60,000 nucleotides of DNA, from positions 6,122,288-6,182,287 of the forward strand of contig NC_092676.1 of assembly GCF_964355755.1 (NCBI RefSeq). The letters run 5' to 3'. The notes beneath the pieces are model-generated. The model saw only the letters and a program-made list of their open reading frames with translations, had not been told where the DNA came from and searched no databases. The position numbers and the translations under genes were made by a program. The stretch is from Antedon mediterranea (taxonomy: Eukaryota; Echinodermata; Crinoidea; Comatulida; Antedonidae). Below are positions 1-12,719 of this stretch, piece by piece; within the stretch, counting starts at the first letter, position 1; the number at the start of each line of letters is the position of its first letter.

Positions 1-2606
1 TTCTTTATGTTAACTAGAAAGATTTCTCTATTAATTACTAGTAAGCAAAAAGGGCATGAAAACGCGATATATCGCCATCGGTAAAATGTGTCCTCTAATA
101 GTTTTAGACTTCTTGTCCCAAGTCAGTATTTATCGTCTGTTTTATGTTAGTCCACCTGTCTGAAAAATACGAGCTCATGTATTATACGTATTAAACGCCA
201 TATGTGCCAAAATATTTATCTTTTTACTAATTTCGATCTAGAACCCAAACTACTACAATCATCAAGCGGGCATCTTCAGGGATCCCTGAATAGTGGTTGG
301 TTGTATTTCGATCCCCTTGTTCATTTCATGGGGGAAATCCCCAAAAGGTTCTGCTATACATAATTGTATTTAAGCACTGCTCTGGGACGTGACATAGGAC
401 TGCAATTCGAAAAAAAACCTACACTTTGTTGTTGAATTCACCGTAGTGTTGTTCATGCTCTATATATATCTTCGAAATTGTTTTTACCAGAATTCTCCAG
501 ATAATTTGATTGCCAGAAAGTTCACCGTGGGAATTAATAAGGTACAACCAGGTGTACAGTTGTCGACAAGTTTGTTGAGAACTTAAGGGGCCTATTATAG
601 AACTAGCTTACCAATGGTGTGTACAGAGTTAATGATTTAAAAACAATCAAATAGGGCAAAGGGTCCTCTATATTGAGGCCTATAATCAAGATATGTTAGC
701 TATATTATGATGCGGAATCTACCTTTGACCTTGACGACTGGATAGCTCTTCTGAGGGTTACAGAGAAAAATGCGTGTCGGGAATGTTAAGTTCAAAACCA
801 TTCTGGTATGTTGTCTTCCACACGTTGGCGGTAAAATCATTTTCGGCTGTCAAAATAGACTTTGATAATGATATACAAAATATGCCTACAGATTAAAATA
901 TTGTTTTGTTCAATTGTCGCAGTCGTATTCCTCTTTCTATTAAAAAAAAATGGAATATTGAATTTGAGTAATATTTACGGTATTTAATATATCAGAGTGA
1001 TGGGGAGCCGACGTATTACCTTTATTATTAATAATCCCATTTTTATGTAAATTATTGAGTTAAAATTTATATGATTATGTACCAGCAGTTTATTCAGAGG
1101 AGATTAAATATTAACTTTTTATGTTTTGAAATACCAGATGATATAGAAAGTTGCTTACTGCTCAGAATATACCACTCTATAAATATTTGTATTTATAGAG
1201 GGCAGTATGCATATTTACAGCTCCATCAGAAAGAAAGCGTTACTGTATTAAAGTCATTGCACTTAAAAAATCTAGGAATATTCAGGATTAATTCCCAATC
1301 AAAGTTTATTAAAATGCAAAAATAAGGTCATTAAATATCTGTCAAATCTGCACCGAACTCAATGAAAATGTACATACCGCCCTCTATAGATCTACTTCAA
1401 ACTTTTATTAATGAATACAGGTGTAACTGATTTCTCTATGGTTTTCAACGGAATACGATAAATGTGGGTTTTATGATATATCGTAATTAATATTCGAAAG
1501 TTCAACACCACCTAACGTAAACAACACCTTGTTATCGCGTCGATGCAATAGTAATGCAAGCAGACACACACGTATTAATTTTCCTGTGAAATAAATATCT
1601 GTCTTTGGTTTTTACTACTCATTTCCCCGACGATCTCTCATGCTTTTATCGTTAGCGTGCAAACTTACCGTCATGTACAAACCTATTATTGTTATAGGAC
1701 TATATTATGACATTTCTTATTATTATTATATTATTATTATTATTTCTTATTTCCTTCTATGAAATATGAATCTATTACTTACTTTCTGTATTTTAAATAA
1801 AATGAAATAATATTAACCATAATGAAAGACGTTATTGTATGTTCATTGTTTTTGCAATAATTTATTATGTGCCAAAAATAGTATTTATAATAATCTCTTA
1901 AATGTTATTGTTAGGTTATTTTAAAACTAATTAAAAAATGTTTAGGTATTTTAATTATGTGCTACAAATTTATTTTTTTTAACAATCCCTTAAATGTTAT
2001 TGTAGGGCCTAAATAAATAAATATTTTAAACTGATTTAAACCAAATGAAACGTACCATAGGCCCTTTGTTTGTTGATGGTAAACTAGTTGTTTTATTTGT
2101 ATGTCATCATTAAACATAAATAGTAAATTTAAATAAAATAAAAATATAATAATTAATGTCTGATATATTTATTACTGTATACTGTGCCATTAAAATTTAT
2201 ATTCGATATTTTAAAAGGACCTGTCGTGTTTTTGGTTCACTTACGGTCATCGTCCTACTTTTCAATGTACAATTTTCAAAGCAAACTTTGCCACAAAATG
2301 TACACACAATAAAACCTATTCAAATTATCTTTTAACAAGAACAAGTAAACATTCCAATCATCAATTTATCAGCCGAAAAGAATTTCTTCTAGACTATACC
2401 ATTTTGATTATGGGTAATTAAAAATAATTTCACTAATTTACTTGAGGCCAGACATTGCGTAAATTGCATTAATATGTATTTCCCAACTGGCATAATGATT
2501 TATAATTTGGGTAGTCTGGTAATTTTGTTTACGTTATGTGCAATGTTGTATGGTAAATGTAATATTAAAATGTTTTTCTCTGGATCGGAAATGATAAGTA
2601 CCGCGC
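1..2606. other. 5' flank of qki, no gene recognised
   Basis: This is AT-rich sequence without a convincing coding exon. The 84-codon open frame at 1071-1325 has no recognisable domain and crosses a perfect hairpin. About 272-362 is a fragment of the dispersed repeat containing 'CCCTGAATAG' and ending 'GGTTCTGCTATA'. An ATT microsatellite lies near 1718-1743. The qki promoter and any upstream noncoding exons should lie here, but I see no clear TATA box or CpG island next to exon 1. Confidence 0.5.
1175..1200. repeat. perfect 11-bp hairpin
   Basis: CTCTATAAATA (1175-1185) is followed by a TTTG loop and its exact reverse complement (1190-1200). A related inverted copy, ATACCGCCCTCTATAGA, lies near 1375-1391 and pairs with TTATAGAGGGCAGTAT at 1193-1208. 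The block may therefore be a small decayed foldback element. Confidence 0.5.
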
Positions 2607-2958
2607 ATGCGTGTTAATGTCGAAGGAAACAACTTGACTCAAGCTAGCTGCAAGGTTTTCGCTATGTTGTCTAGTTGGTACACGAGAGTTTTGAACAACA
2701 AAATGACGACGACGATGCAAATGTCTATCCCTGTCCCGCAACAGAATGTCTGCGAACTTCCAAAAGTTTTAACAGTACAACAGCCAACAATGAACAATAC
2801 AGCGAATAACAACGGTGCACCTAAGACACCAGAAGAAACAGAAACTAAGTTAAATTTACCTTCAACACCTGAATATTTGGCACAACTGTATAAAGACAGA
2901 GGGTCGTTCGAGCTATTTCCAAATATGTTTCTTCACGCCTCAAGACTAATCGAAGAAG
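2607..2958 (+). CDS. qki: qki exon 1: N-terminal extension and start of QUA1
   Basis: This is the first coding exon, residues 1-117 plus one base of codon 118. The start is the first ATG after an in-frame TAA at 2595-2597. Further in-frame ATGs follow at codons 20, 33, 37, 39, 62 and 107, so a shorter N-terminus is possible. Residues 1-85 are polar and low-complexity (Asn, Gln, Thr, Pro) and have no counterpart that I recognise in vertebrate QKI. Family homology begins at about residue 87 with TPEYLAQLYKD and continues through FPNMFLHASRLIEE, the first QUA1 helices that make the dimer. The donor is AAG|GTAGGC at 2959. The exact translation start is the least certain part. Confidence 0.9.
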
Positions 2959-3103
2959 GTAGGCAGTGTTTTGTGTTCGTTTGGGCCTAGAATTTGAGTG
3001 TAGATAAACTTAGAAATTGAGACGTTGATGTACATGTTGTTTTCAGCACTGATATCATGTTTCTTATTAGTTATGTTAATCACTGCGTTCCTGACATTTG
3101 ACG

Positions 3104-3118
3104 ACTAACTGACCTAAT
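3104..3118 (+). promoter_or_regulatory. bipartite QKI response element near exon 1 donor
   Basis: ACTAAC (3104-3109), a 5-nt spacer and TAAT (3115-3118) match the published bipartite quaking-binding consensus ACUAAY-N(1-20)-UAAY on the sense strand. It lies about 145 nt inside intron 1. Such matches are not rare in AT-rich DNA, so function is inferred from position only. Confidence 0.35.
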
Positions 3119-5454
3119 TTCATATGATAAAGCTTGAATCAGTTTAGGCAGGGAGTTTAGCTAGCCACCATACAGGAAGTAAATATTGTACGGTGTGGTG
3201 ACTCAAGGAAAGCATGATTCGTTTCTTCAACGAACGTTCAATTTATTGTAAAAGATCTTTATCAAAATGATTTTGAAATTAATCTGTATGGTATTGTAAG
3301 TTTGGTTAAATATGTGGTACCCTGTTGAGATGATCTGCTGACCTTTTCATAACTATCAGTATTTTCCATTTAATTCACATTCTTTGAATTCCAAACTGTA
3401 CATTGTTCTTTTACCAGCATGGTGCTGACACCATAGAATATGCAAATAACTAATAAAAATATGTAATATTACGATTAGTCAACCATCATCTGTTAGTACA
3501 AAATAAATATTGTATTTTTGATAAAAGTTTGTCAAATGCTTGTATTGTATTGACTGTCAAAGATGACCGCCTGAGGTATAAATAAAATCAAACAGCAGTG
3601 CATTGAGTAGTACGATTTATAATGTTTATTTGAAATTAAATGATTGAATGTATATTTTCGTTTTAACCACCAAAACTTTCCTCTTGAAATTAATTCACAG
3701 TTTTGTATTGTATAACTTGTATTAGGCTTTATACTGATAGTATTTTTATTGGACATTGTTGTAGTAGTACAGACTAGTACATTAATTATTATAAATTAAA
3801 TCTTTTGATAAACAATTACATAATTGTGTAGATTATCATTGGATTTAGAAAATAAATGATAAACCAACTTTAATAATTAATATTTAATGTAATTCACGTT
3901 TAACTATAATAATACTTATTAATGTGATTACTGGTTTTATGTTACAGTTAAAAATGTTAATGTTGAGTTCATCTCGTTTCATCGCCATCATCACCAGTAA
4001 ATATCAATAATAATGACTAGAAAGCATACAGTATCTCATGAATGCAAATTGCTAGAATATGTAATTTTTGCATCAATATTATGGTTAAAAATAAACTACA
4101 TTGCTTTACATTAAACTCCACTGTACATTTTAAAACTGAACATATATTTGTTAGGTTATTTTTGCTATTTTCACTGTAGAGTATTGTATACGAAGTACTG
4201 TAAAATTTTCAAATGACAGTTTTGTACTGTCAGTGTAATTGTACACTATTCAGTACTTGGATATTTTTTTCATCATTCAATAATGAACTGTATTTTTGTT
4301 TCTGTCTTCTTAATAATTATAATAATTGGCAGAGAAGTATACAGTACAAAATTAAACGAATACTGTATGATATTGTTTAACGTCAATTGATGTATATCTT
4401 GAGGATTTAATACTCAAGAATTTTACTGTAGCAAGCACCATTTTATTTCCTGTAGTATGGTTACACTTTTAATCTTGAAATTCCATCACAGGTAAAAAGC
4501 CTAAAAGATTAATCCATGTGAATAAAAGGGATTGTGAAATTAGGTTTAGGTACAATTACAAACCCCTTGTACACTTAATACAACCCTGGTTTAGTTGTAC
4601 TGTATAGCTTACTGTATAGAGGTTCCTTTAATTCCTAAAGTTCTCTTTGTGCAATGTCAAAGGACAGGCACAGAAGATTTTATCATTAATCCTAAAGTCA
4701 TTCTAATGACATATTGGCATGTATACGGATTGTGATGTTCACATAGGATCTTTATCAATCAGCAGAGGCCTTGGAAACTTTGTCAAAAAACTAGTAATCA
4801 ATTCCTTATATGGTAATGCTTATGCTTTACTTAGAAAGATGAGGAAGACCATGTCATTTCAAAATTGAATTATTTAGATTTAAAGCAATGTTTTTTGTAA
4901 TAATTTTTAATGAATCCAAAAATTGGATTCGAAGTTAAGATAAAATCTAATTTTAATGCAATTAATTAATTTATAATAATAACCCCATTTTTATCACGTT
5001 ATTTGTTTATTATTTAAATTTTATCTCTGAATGAAGCCAACTTCATGTATAAAATACCCTAGATTTATTATTTTATTATATTAATAATTAATTAAATTAA
5101 ATATTTATATTCTAACAACAACTTCTAAATTTGATTAAAGGCTTTTTCATCACTAAATTAGTATAAATTCAAGTACATTTTCCCATTTTACAATGATATT
5201 ACACACATGAGAATTATGACTAACGCACTAATAATGTTTCAAGTAATTTCTAAGTTGCTGTACCGCATGCGTAAAATCGCCCACCAAATTAGGAATGCGT
5301 AAAAACAAAAATGTGTGTGTGTTGGATTAAATAATAAAATATCAAATATTCGGTAATAACTGATTAGTATAGTGTACCAAATTTGTAAAATTTAAAACAT
5401 TTTTTTCATTGACATTTGTTTTTTAGGAAAATAAGAAATTTTAAATCTACAGAA

Positions 5455-5576
5455 CATACAGTAAATGACACAGTTTACTGTATGTACAGTACTGTATACA
5501 TACAGTACTGTACACGGCAGTAGACTACTGTGTAAAATACTGTACCTGGTACATCATGAACAGTACAGTACTTGCT
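5455..5576. repeat. cluster of TACTGTA/TACAGTA words
   Basis: About eight TACTGTA or TACAGTA heptamers occur in about 115 bp, several as the longer palindrome TACAGTACTGTA. The same word is scattered through all introns of the window (for example about 4200-4370, 7090, 9465, 11060 and 14105). Confidence 0.6.
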
Positions 5577-7110
5577 AATCTGAAAAATGATTAATAAAGA
5601 AATATATTTAACATAGTTTTCTTTGTTTATTTACTGTGAATAAACTTAATTATGTTTGTACACCTTTCGTCAAATGTACTGTTTAATGTAGATGCCTTTA
5701 CGCTACTGCACTGCATCAATACTTTGTATGAAAATTGCCTCATATTGCTATTGCTATTGATTGAGGGCTGAGTGAATTAAGCCTATATCGGACTTCACAT
5801 AATAACTGCATAGCTTCGTTCAGTTGGAAATAGATCAAAATCGGTAATCAAATTGACTAGTACGTCGGAAAATTGATTTCTCTTGCTTGGTTCGTGCACG
5901 TGTTACTGTGTTGTCGGTATGCGGATGGTTGTCGTTCGCAATTGGTGACAAGTGCGCTCGCTCGTTTAAACACACAGTTCGTTTTCAATAAGTTTGCTTT
6001 CTGATCGTTTTCACTTAATAACATTAGTAATGATTGCCGTAAATATTAGTTTAATAAAACATTTGAAATTATAACTGGATGATTCTGAAGGTTATACTAA
6101 TTAACATTGATTTTTAATTTCTCAATGGTGTTTTTTGCCTGTTGTTCTTTCTTTGTTTATTTCATTTTGACATCTTCTAACTAGTGGTTTTAGTTTATAT
6201 TTGTTTAATTCTTGGTCTGGAGTATTATCATATTTACTTTAAATGGAGGATATTGATTTTAATGTTAAGGTGTTCCAGTAACAATACCACAATACAGCTT
6301 AAGCCTACCAGCAGTTTTGACAATTGTAACTCACTTCTTCAAGGTCTTGGCATTGATGCCTGATTGAGAGAAGATACTAAACAAGATAAAACTGTATTTC
6401 ATTGTAGAGAAAGCAAAATGTTTTTTTTTTAAACTTGTGTACTGTAGGAATAATACACAATAAACAATAACATTTGTATTCTAATTATCAAGCAGAAGGT
6501 GTTTGGTTCGAATCATGTTTGGGGCAGATTTTATAAATCGTTAAAAAATGGATTAATTAACAGATACTGTAAGTGTAAAACATGGCGATTTAGAGTTTTT
6601 CTTCCTGTACATTAATAAAATGAGAAATAAATTGTAAAATAGTTACTTTTAAAGTAAAAGCTTGTTGGCTTGATTGGGTCACACCCTGTTACTACAACTA
6701 CAAGTCGATGGTCTAGCATTGAACATAAAACTTACTTTATATTTGTCTAACTTTATTTTCTCCAGAAGATACTGTATTCTCAACTTTAAATGTTTAACCC
6801 TACTTAAAATAGCTGTGTTGATAACACTTTTAAAACATGGCATTACAAATTTCGCGTTACAATAATTTGAACAAGTTTTAAAAATGACATGGCCAATTAA
6901 CAATCATATGTTTCTTATCAAACATTCTTGTTAGTGATTAGTACATGTCAATCATGCTAAAATGAATCATGCTTATTATCATATGTCGTTAATTTGTCCA
7001 CTCATGAAATGTAGAAAAAAATATATTCTTAACTTTATTCCATGGTTTGTTGTTTTGGATACAGTTATTAGTATACAGTATAAAATCAGTATGCATACAG
7101 TACTGTAGTA

Positions 7111-7312
7111 ACTCCCTGCTCTCTGTATAGAAACTCCCTTTTCTGTATAGATAGAAACTCCCTTTTCTGTATAGATAGAAACTCCCTTTTCTGTATAGAT
7201 AGAAACTCCCTTTTCTGTATAGAAACTCCCTTTTCTGTATAGAAACTCCCTTTTCTGTATAGAAACTCCCTTTTCTGTATAGAAACTCCCTTTTCTGTAT
7301 AGAAACTCCCTT
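7111..7312. repeat. minisatellite, 20- and 24-bp units
   Basis: This is a tandem array of the unit ACTCCCTTTTCTGTATAGAA (20 bp). It has one diverged first unit, three 24-bp units with an extra GATA-type insertion, then about five near-identical 20-bp units and a partial one. Two overlapping antisense open frames of 118-119 codons exist only because the repeat lacks stops on that strand; they are not genes. Confidence 0.9.
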
Positions 7313-9100
7313 CTCAAGTTTCCACTGTTCAAGTTCAAAGTTCATTTGAATCTTTGTACCATCTAATTTTCTAGCCTAGGATTGTTGTTCCCTGGTATGA
7401 TGCTTTTTCACAGCTTCTGTGTGTGGACAGAGTTCAAAGTTCATGTGAATCTTTTTCTAGTCTAGGATTGTTGTTCCCTGGCATGAATATGCTTCTTCAC
7501 AGTTGGTGTCCAGCAGGTTATCCCATTACCAAGGACATGTCAGCACTCTGGTTACCTCTAAGAATGCTCAAGCATGGTGTGAGGAGGAGCTAACAATGTG
7601 TCTTTGTTTGTTTTTATCTGCTTGTTTTGTCCACAAATAATTTTGTATTTGTTTGATTTTTTAGCTTAATTGATTATAAAGAAATTTAATACATTTATTA
7701 GGTATGTTTTACAATGGAACATTTTATTTATTATTTATTTTATTCGAATTTCTGCCATCAATACAATATTTAATATTACTTTATACTCTAAAAAAATAAT
7801 AAAAACAATAATTATACTGTGGACCGAGCATAATCCCATGCTCGATAAATAAAATCTAAATTTCATCCTTAATTTGGTCTAAAGTTAGTCACAAGACAAT
7901 ATCCATTGTTAAAGTAATCAAAGAATTTAATCCCTCCAACTTTTCCCCAAATTTCATATCAAGGGCCTTGGAACTATTGTATACTGCTGTACTGTATGAT
8001 AATATAACAATTATTGGTGTACTACACTGTATTATTACTGAATACAGATCACTCATGCTTGCTGAATGTACAGTAACCATATAAAGAAACTCTCCACAAC
8101 CGAAATCAGAAGAATAAAGTCAAGTCACCGTAGTGTTTTTTTAAATTTTTATAAAATATTTTACAAATCATTGAACCATGCAAAAATACCATTTGTTGTT
8201 GTGTCCTATCCTGTTAAAAAAGATCTGATAGTTTCCTTGGAGAGAAAGGAAAAGCCTGACAGGAAAAGGAAAAGGCCCAGCCATTAATCCACTGCCAGAA
8301 AGTACAACAAGGTGTGATAGTATCATACTGTACAGCAGATAAAAGTGAAAAGATCTTTCATCGCTAGCTACAAGGTTCAATGCAATACAAATTAAAGTTC
8401 TGGTTTTCCTTCCTAATCCAGACAATTTTACTTTCATGATTTTAAAAACAAAGAAATCTGATTTTAATTGAAACATATATTCATAAATAAAAATTCCTTT
8501 TTTTTTTTTTATTTATTTGGGATCAAAACAAATTGAAACGCACTTCAAAACGATTATTAATTACAATTCTTTTAATTGATATATTGAATACAACTATTTT
8601 GTTTCAATAATAAAAACAAAACGTGGTTCCAAAGTTTAATCGGGGAGGGGAATTAAGAAATTAAATTATAGTCTTTTTTTATGTCTTGTTCAAATTCTAG
8701 CTTCTTCAATGCACATTTTGTAAACCCTGTATTTACTGTACAAGATTGAATTAACTATCAAGTTAATTGACGATGTTAAAAGGTTAGCTTGCAAATGTAT
8801 TAAAACATGATTTGATTATTTAATTAACAATTATAATGAAATTTATAATTATGGTACATTTCAGGAATACAGTATACTATAAGAGCGGTCAATAAATGCC
8901 TTGTGGTGTATGATTGAATTCCCAGGGATGTTAACTTGAGAGCTGTTGATTGGCTTAGCCAAGCTGGAGTTCTTAAATCTTAGTTCTCTATGCTCTCCCC
9001 TTCAACCAACATGCCTTTGTTCTTTTCTAAACAAATCCCATTTTAAACTGATTAACTGTTTTAAAAAACTGTTTTTTAAAAAAAGACCCTTATTGTAAAC

Positions 9101-9291
9101 AAGGCAATCTAGCAACAAAATACTGAGCTTCGGAGATCAAAGGGTTTATCTGTGGCTGCAGTTCCATGCCCCTTAACTTACACTGCGTGCCGCGAGAGTA
9201 TATACAGCAGTGGTGGTACTGTAGTTGTCGCAACCAGACATAACATCAAAGGACTGTTACAAGTTCCTATCTTGACAAGGGGAACCCAGTC
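9101..9291 (+). repeat. dispersed repeat, copy 1 of an inverted pair
   Basis: Blocks of this segment (GGGTTTATCT, TCAAAGGACTGTTACAAGTT, CTATCTTGACAAGG) recur in reverse complement at 14038-14182. The family is not recognised. Confidence 0.6.
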
Positions 9292-10544
9292 CTGTTGTTA
9301 AATAGCCTTGCTACAAAGTTTGGAAATTTGGAACATTTTTTAGTTAATCAATTGATGACCTGATGTCACCCAAATAAAGTCAAGCCTAGCATGTTCACTT
9401 AGAACTGCTATAAAATTTAGAACAGACAATTTTGTTTACAATTTGTGTAAGTGTCATCAATATAGTACTGTACAGTACTCTACTTTTCCAAATATCTACA
9501 CTGTATACCAAAATACTTGACAATACTTGAACTTTGACATGTTAATCTTATGTATAGAAACTTGAATTGGATTGAATGCTGCTACCTCGTATTTCAGTTG
9601 AATTGAAATTCTTTGGTTAAACAAGGCTTATTGAATGCTGACCTCCTGATTCACAGTGTTTTCAGGATGTGTGAATAGGTAGTTATTAAATTCCAACTTA
9701 AGTTAACAATCGAATAAAGTAAGGTTACTGGGGATAGAATAATGCCAGAACTGTGATTTCAGCTTCTGAAAGAAAAGAATGTACCCTTGGGTTTAAAAAA
9801 AACACCAAAATATGGCAAGTACAGTAGATTGGCACAAAAGATTAAAGTACTACAGAAGTTCACACATTACAGTATGCAGTACATGAGGATGTTAATTTGA
9901 AAGAATTTGATATTTACGAAGGAAAAGTTCAATTAAAACTCCTATCAGAAAATATATGGTTGTACAATGTTAATAATTCTGTAACATTTTAATTTTTTTT
10001 AATTGCGGCAGTTCTAAGCAAAAATTGTTTTTTATATATTTTTTTAAATTTTTAGAACAAAAAACACAGAAGCAAAATAATAACACTCTGACTTTGTTAC
10101 AAATGGATTCTCATTTTAAAATTAATTTATTATTATTTAATGTTTATTAGTTTTAAATAAAACAAATAGTTCAATTTTAATAATGGTCAGGTTATAAATA
10201 ATTATAAACACAATGGTTATTGTCCAGACGTGTTTGATGGGCAATCATATTGTACGTTCAGATACGCTTACCACCAACGACCTTTGTGTGAAAAAAACTA
10301 ATAGACCTATAGTATTGATTGTTATTGATCTCCTTCATCTTTGCAAAGTTGGTTTGCTGGTTTAGCTTGTGTTCAAATAAAGAATGGAATACTGTTAGTA
10401 GATGGCAGCTCATTAGGTAAACTGAATTCTACTAGTAAAATTATAATAGATTAGAACTCATTTTAAGGAGACCTAAAAAAGTATTACTTGCAGTTTGATG
10501 GGGTGTCCCCTGAAAAGTGGTTGATTGACTGTGGTGTTTTGACA

Positions 10545-10599
10545 TTATCCCTCTTTCATTTCATGGAAGAGTTATCCCTCTTTCATTTCATGGAAGAGT
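10545..10599. repeat. 27-bp tandem duplication
   Basis: The segment beginning TTATCCCTCTTTCATTTC and ending GGAAGAG occurs twice in direct tandem, immediately before the 17-bp minisatellite. Confidence 0.75.
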
Positions 10600-10797
10600 G
10601 TCCCCTGAATTGAGGTGTCCACTGAATAGAGGTGTCCGCAGAATAGAGGTGTCCGCAGAATAGAGGTGTCCGCAGAATAGAGGTGTCCGCAGAATAGAGG
10701 TGTCCGCAGAATAGAGGTGTCCGCAGAATAGAGGTGTCCACAGAATAGGTGTCCACAGAATAGAGGTGTCCATCGAATAGGGGGTCCCCTGAAGAGA
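10598..10797. repeat. minisatellite, 17-bp unit GTGTCCGCAGAATAGAG
   Basis: About twelve units are present. The central six are identical, and the outer ones read GTGTCCCCTGAATTGAG and GTGTCCACAGAATAG. The outer units resemble the dispersed GTGTCCCCTTAATAG repeat at 35440, 48770 and 55940, so the array probably grew from one such copy. Antisense open frames of 76-78 codons are repeat artefacts. Confidence 0.9.
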
Positions 10798-11136
10798 GTT
10801 GTTCCCCAAACACTGTTGTACCATGTTTTACAATTTAATTACACTGCAGTATTTGTACTTGAGAACAATGTAAATATTTGTATTCAACCTATTCAGACTA
10901 ATTTATTTGTTTAGTCACGGCACCAAACAAATACTTCAAAATAATTAATATTCATTTGTTGTGTTCACACAATGAGTTAAGTCCGTATAGCATGGTGTTG
11001 TACAGTTTGTAGGACCATGTCAAGTTATTCTACTGCAGTTACAGTAACTCTTTTTTACTCTTGTACAGTACTGTATCTCCGATATAACTTTGATGTACCA
11101 CTGATGTACAAATACAACCCTGGTTTTTTTCAGAGG

Positions 11137-11285
11137 TAAAGCGCTGTCTACACTATAAATAAAAACTTTATGCGACAAAAACATGTAAAATGCCCATATA
11201 TGGACATGTCATATCACTACCATATTTGGACATATCACACTTTTGTTGTCAAACTAGTTTGAATGATAGTGTAGACAGAGCTTTA
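11137..11285 (+). mobile_element. MITE family A, copy 1
   Basis: The element starts TAAAGCGCTGTCTACACT and ends in the inverse AGTGTAGACAGAGCTTTA. The inside carries ATGCCCATATATGGACATG and ACTACCATATTTGGACATA, shared with other copies. No open frame is present. It is a non-autonomous element of about 150 bp. Confidence 0.8.
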
Positions 11286-12719
11286 AAACCTAAATTTATT
11301 TGAACAGGATTACAGATAAAATACCAATTTTATGTATAATTTGTTCTTATTCATTTGGATTATATTTAATCAAATCAAATGTAAAGAATAACGATTTCGA
11401 ACGGTTTGTCATTAATCGTCAATTTAGATTCATTAAAGAATAATAATTAATATGGTAATTTCTAATATTTTATAAGAAAAGTGAAACTTATATAACTTAT
11501 ACTTTTGTAATGAATGTAATCATGTAAATTATATTATTACCACATTCAATTTCGTAATAAAATAATTATTTTGAAATCCATAATTGTACAATGAATAAAA
11601 GAAATGTTCAAAAAAGATATATTGGTTTAGTTTTTAATTCCGTGCCTAGCTTACCTGAATAAACTAACATTAGTCCTTTTTCCTCGAAGAGCTAGATATA
11701 ACTCGGAGATGTAGGAATTCTCATTGAACACCCCTCCCCACAAATGGTATAGTCTATGAACTATGCCCTGAGGTGGGATCCTCTCCACAAACCACCATCA
11801 TCATTCTGTAGTTCAAATGAGGTCAAGGGTCATTTATCAAACTGCAAATTCATCTTTCATGGCTTTTTCTGATGTTTCTGAGCATGTGCAGAATAAGTCC
11901 CAAAGATATGGGTGTATCCAGTAACCTGAATAGGGGTTGGCTGACATACAGTAGTGTTTCTAAATGTACAGTGTTTCCTCTTGTCAGCATTGTACAAGAA
12001 TGTGTTCCCATAACAGGAGTATACTCAAAAGAGGTTAATAATCAATTGGTTTGTCAAAAGGTCATCACAGAATTATAGGTTATAATATTTGCAGAAGGAA
12101 ATTATATTGATAATCTAGATAATTATGATAGTGTTGTAAAACGCCGTGCTTGAAAAAGCATGCGCTTAAATTGACTTTAATGCAGAATATTCTTTTTTGG
12201 TGTTCTACCCCCATTGTGCTATAGTAGTACAGTTCTGTTTTCAAAGGACATTTTTGACTTTATTAGGCAAGACTGTTGAAGTGTTATCACAACAGGAGTT
12301 GTGCCCTCCAGTCAATACTTAGGGGACCTCTTGAAAAACAAAACAAAAGCACTACCAAGTACCAGGAGAGAAATAAAACTGATTTTTTTCTTAGTAGAAA
12401 TAATCAGAAAATGGAACAGGATTAATGTGTCATAAGATGCCACCAGGTGAAATACCTTTAAGCAACTTGTGTAATAATATTGAATTACAAAAATGGCATA
12501 TTATTTGCATTTTATTGGTTATTGTACAGTAGTATATATAGGGTCTATTTTGCATTTTCTTCCTTGTTGTGGAGTTCTTGATCAATTAGTAGAGTTGGAC
12601 TGATGATATTCTTTATACATGACTTGGGGTATCTAATTGGGATATTTAATTATTAAAAACACATTTATTCATTAAGGCATATGGAAATCATGAGGTTTCT
12701 TAAAGTTTTTTAGACTTAG

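Noticed and set aside
1071-1325. 84-codon frame upstream of qki as an upstream gene
   Set aside because: It has no domain, runs across a perfect hairpin and is not linked to exon 1 by frame or splice sites.
6979-7345. Two overlapping antisense open frames of 118-119 codons
   Set aside because: They are translations of the 20/24-bp minisatellite in two frames. The peptide itself is periodic and has no domain.
7111-10797. CRISPR-like repeats
   Set aside because: The arrays have no unique spacers between units, and this is an animal genome. They are minisatellites.
10583-10824. Antisense open frames of 76-78 codons rich in 'GHLYS'-type repeats
   Set aside because: They are products of the 17-bp minisatellite, which lacks stops on that strand.
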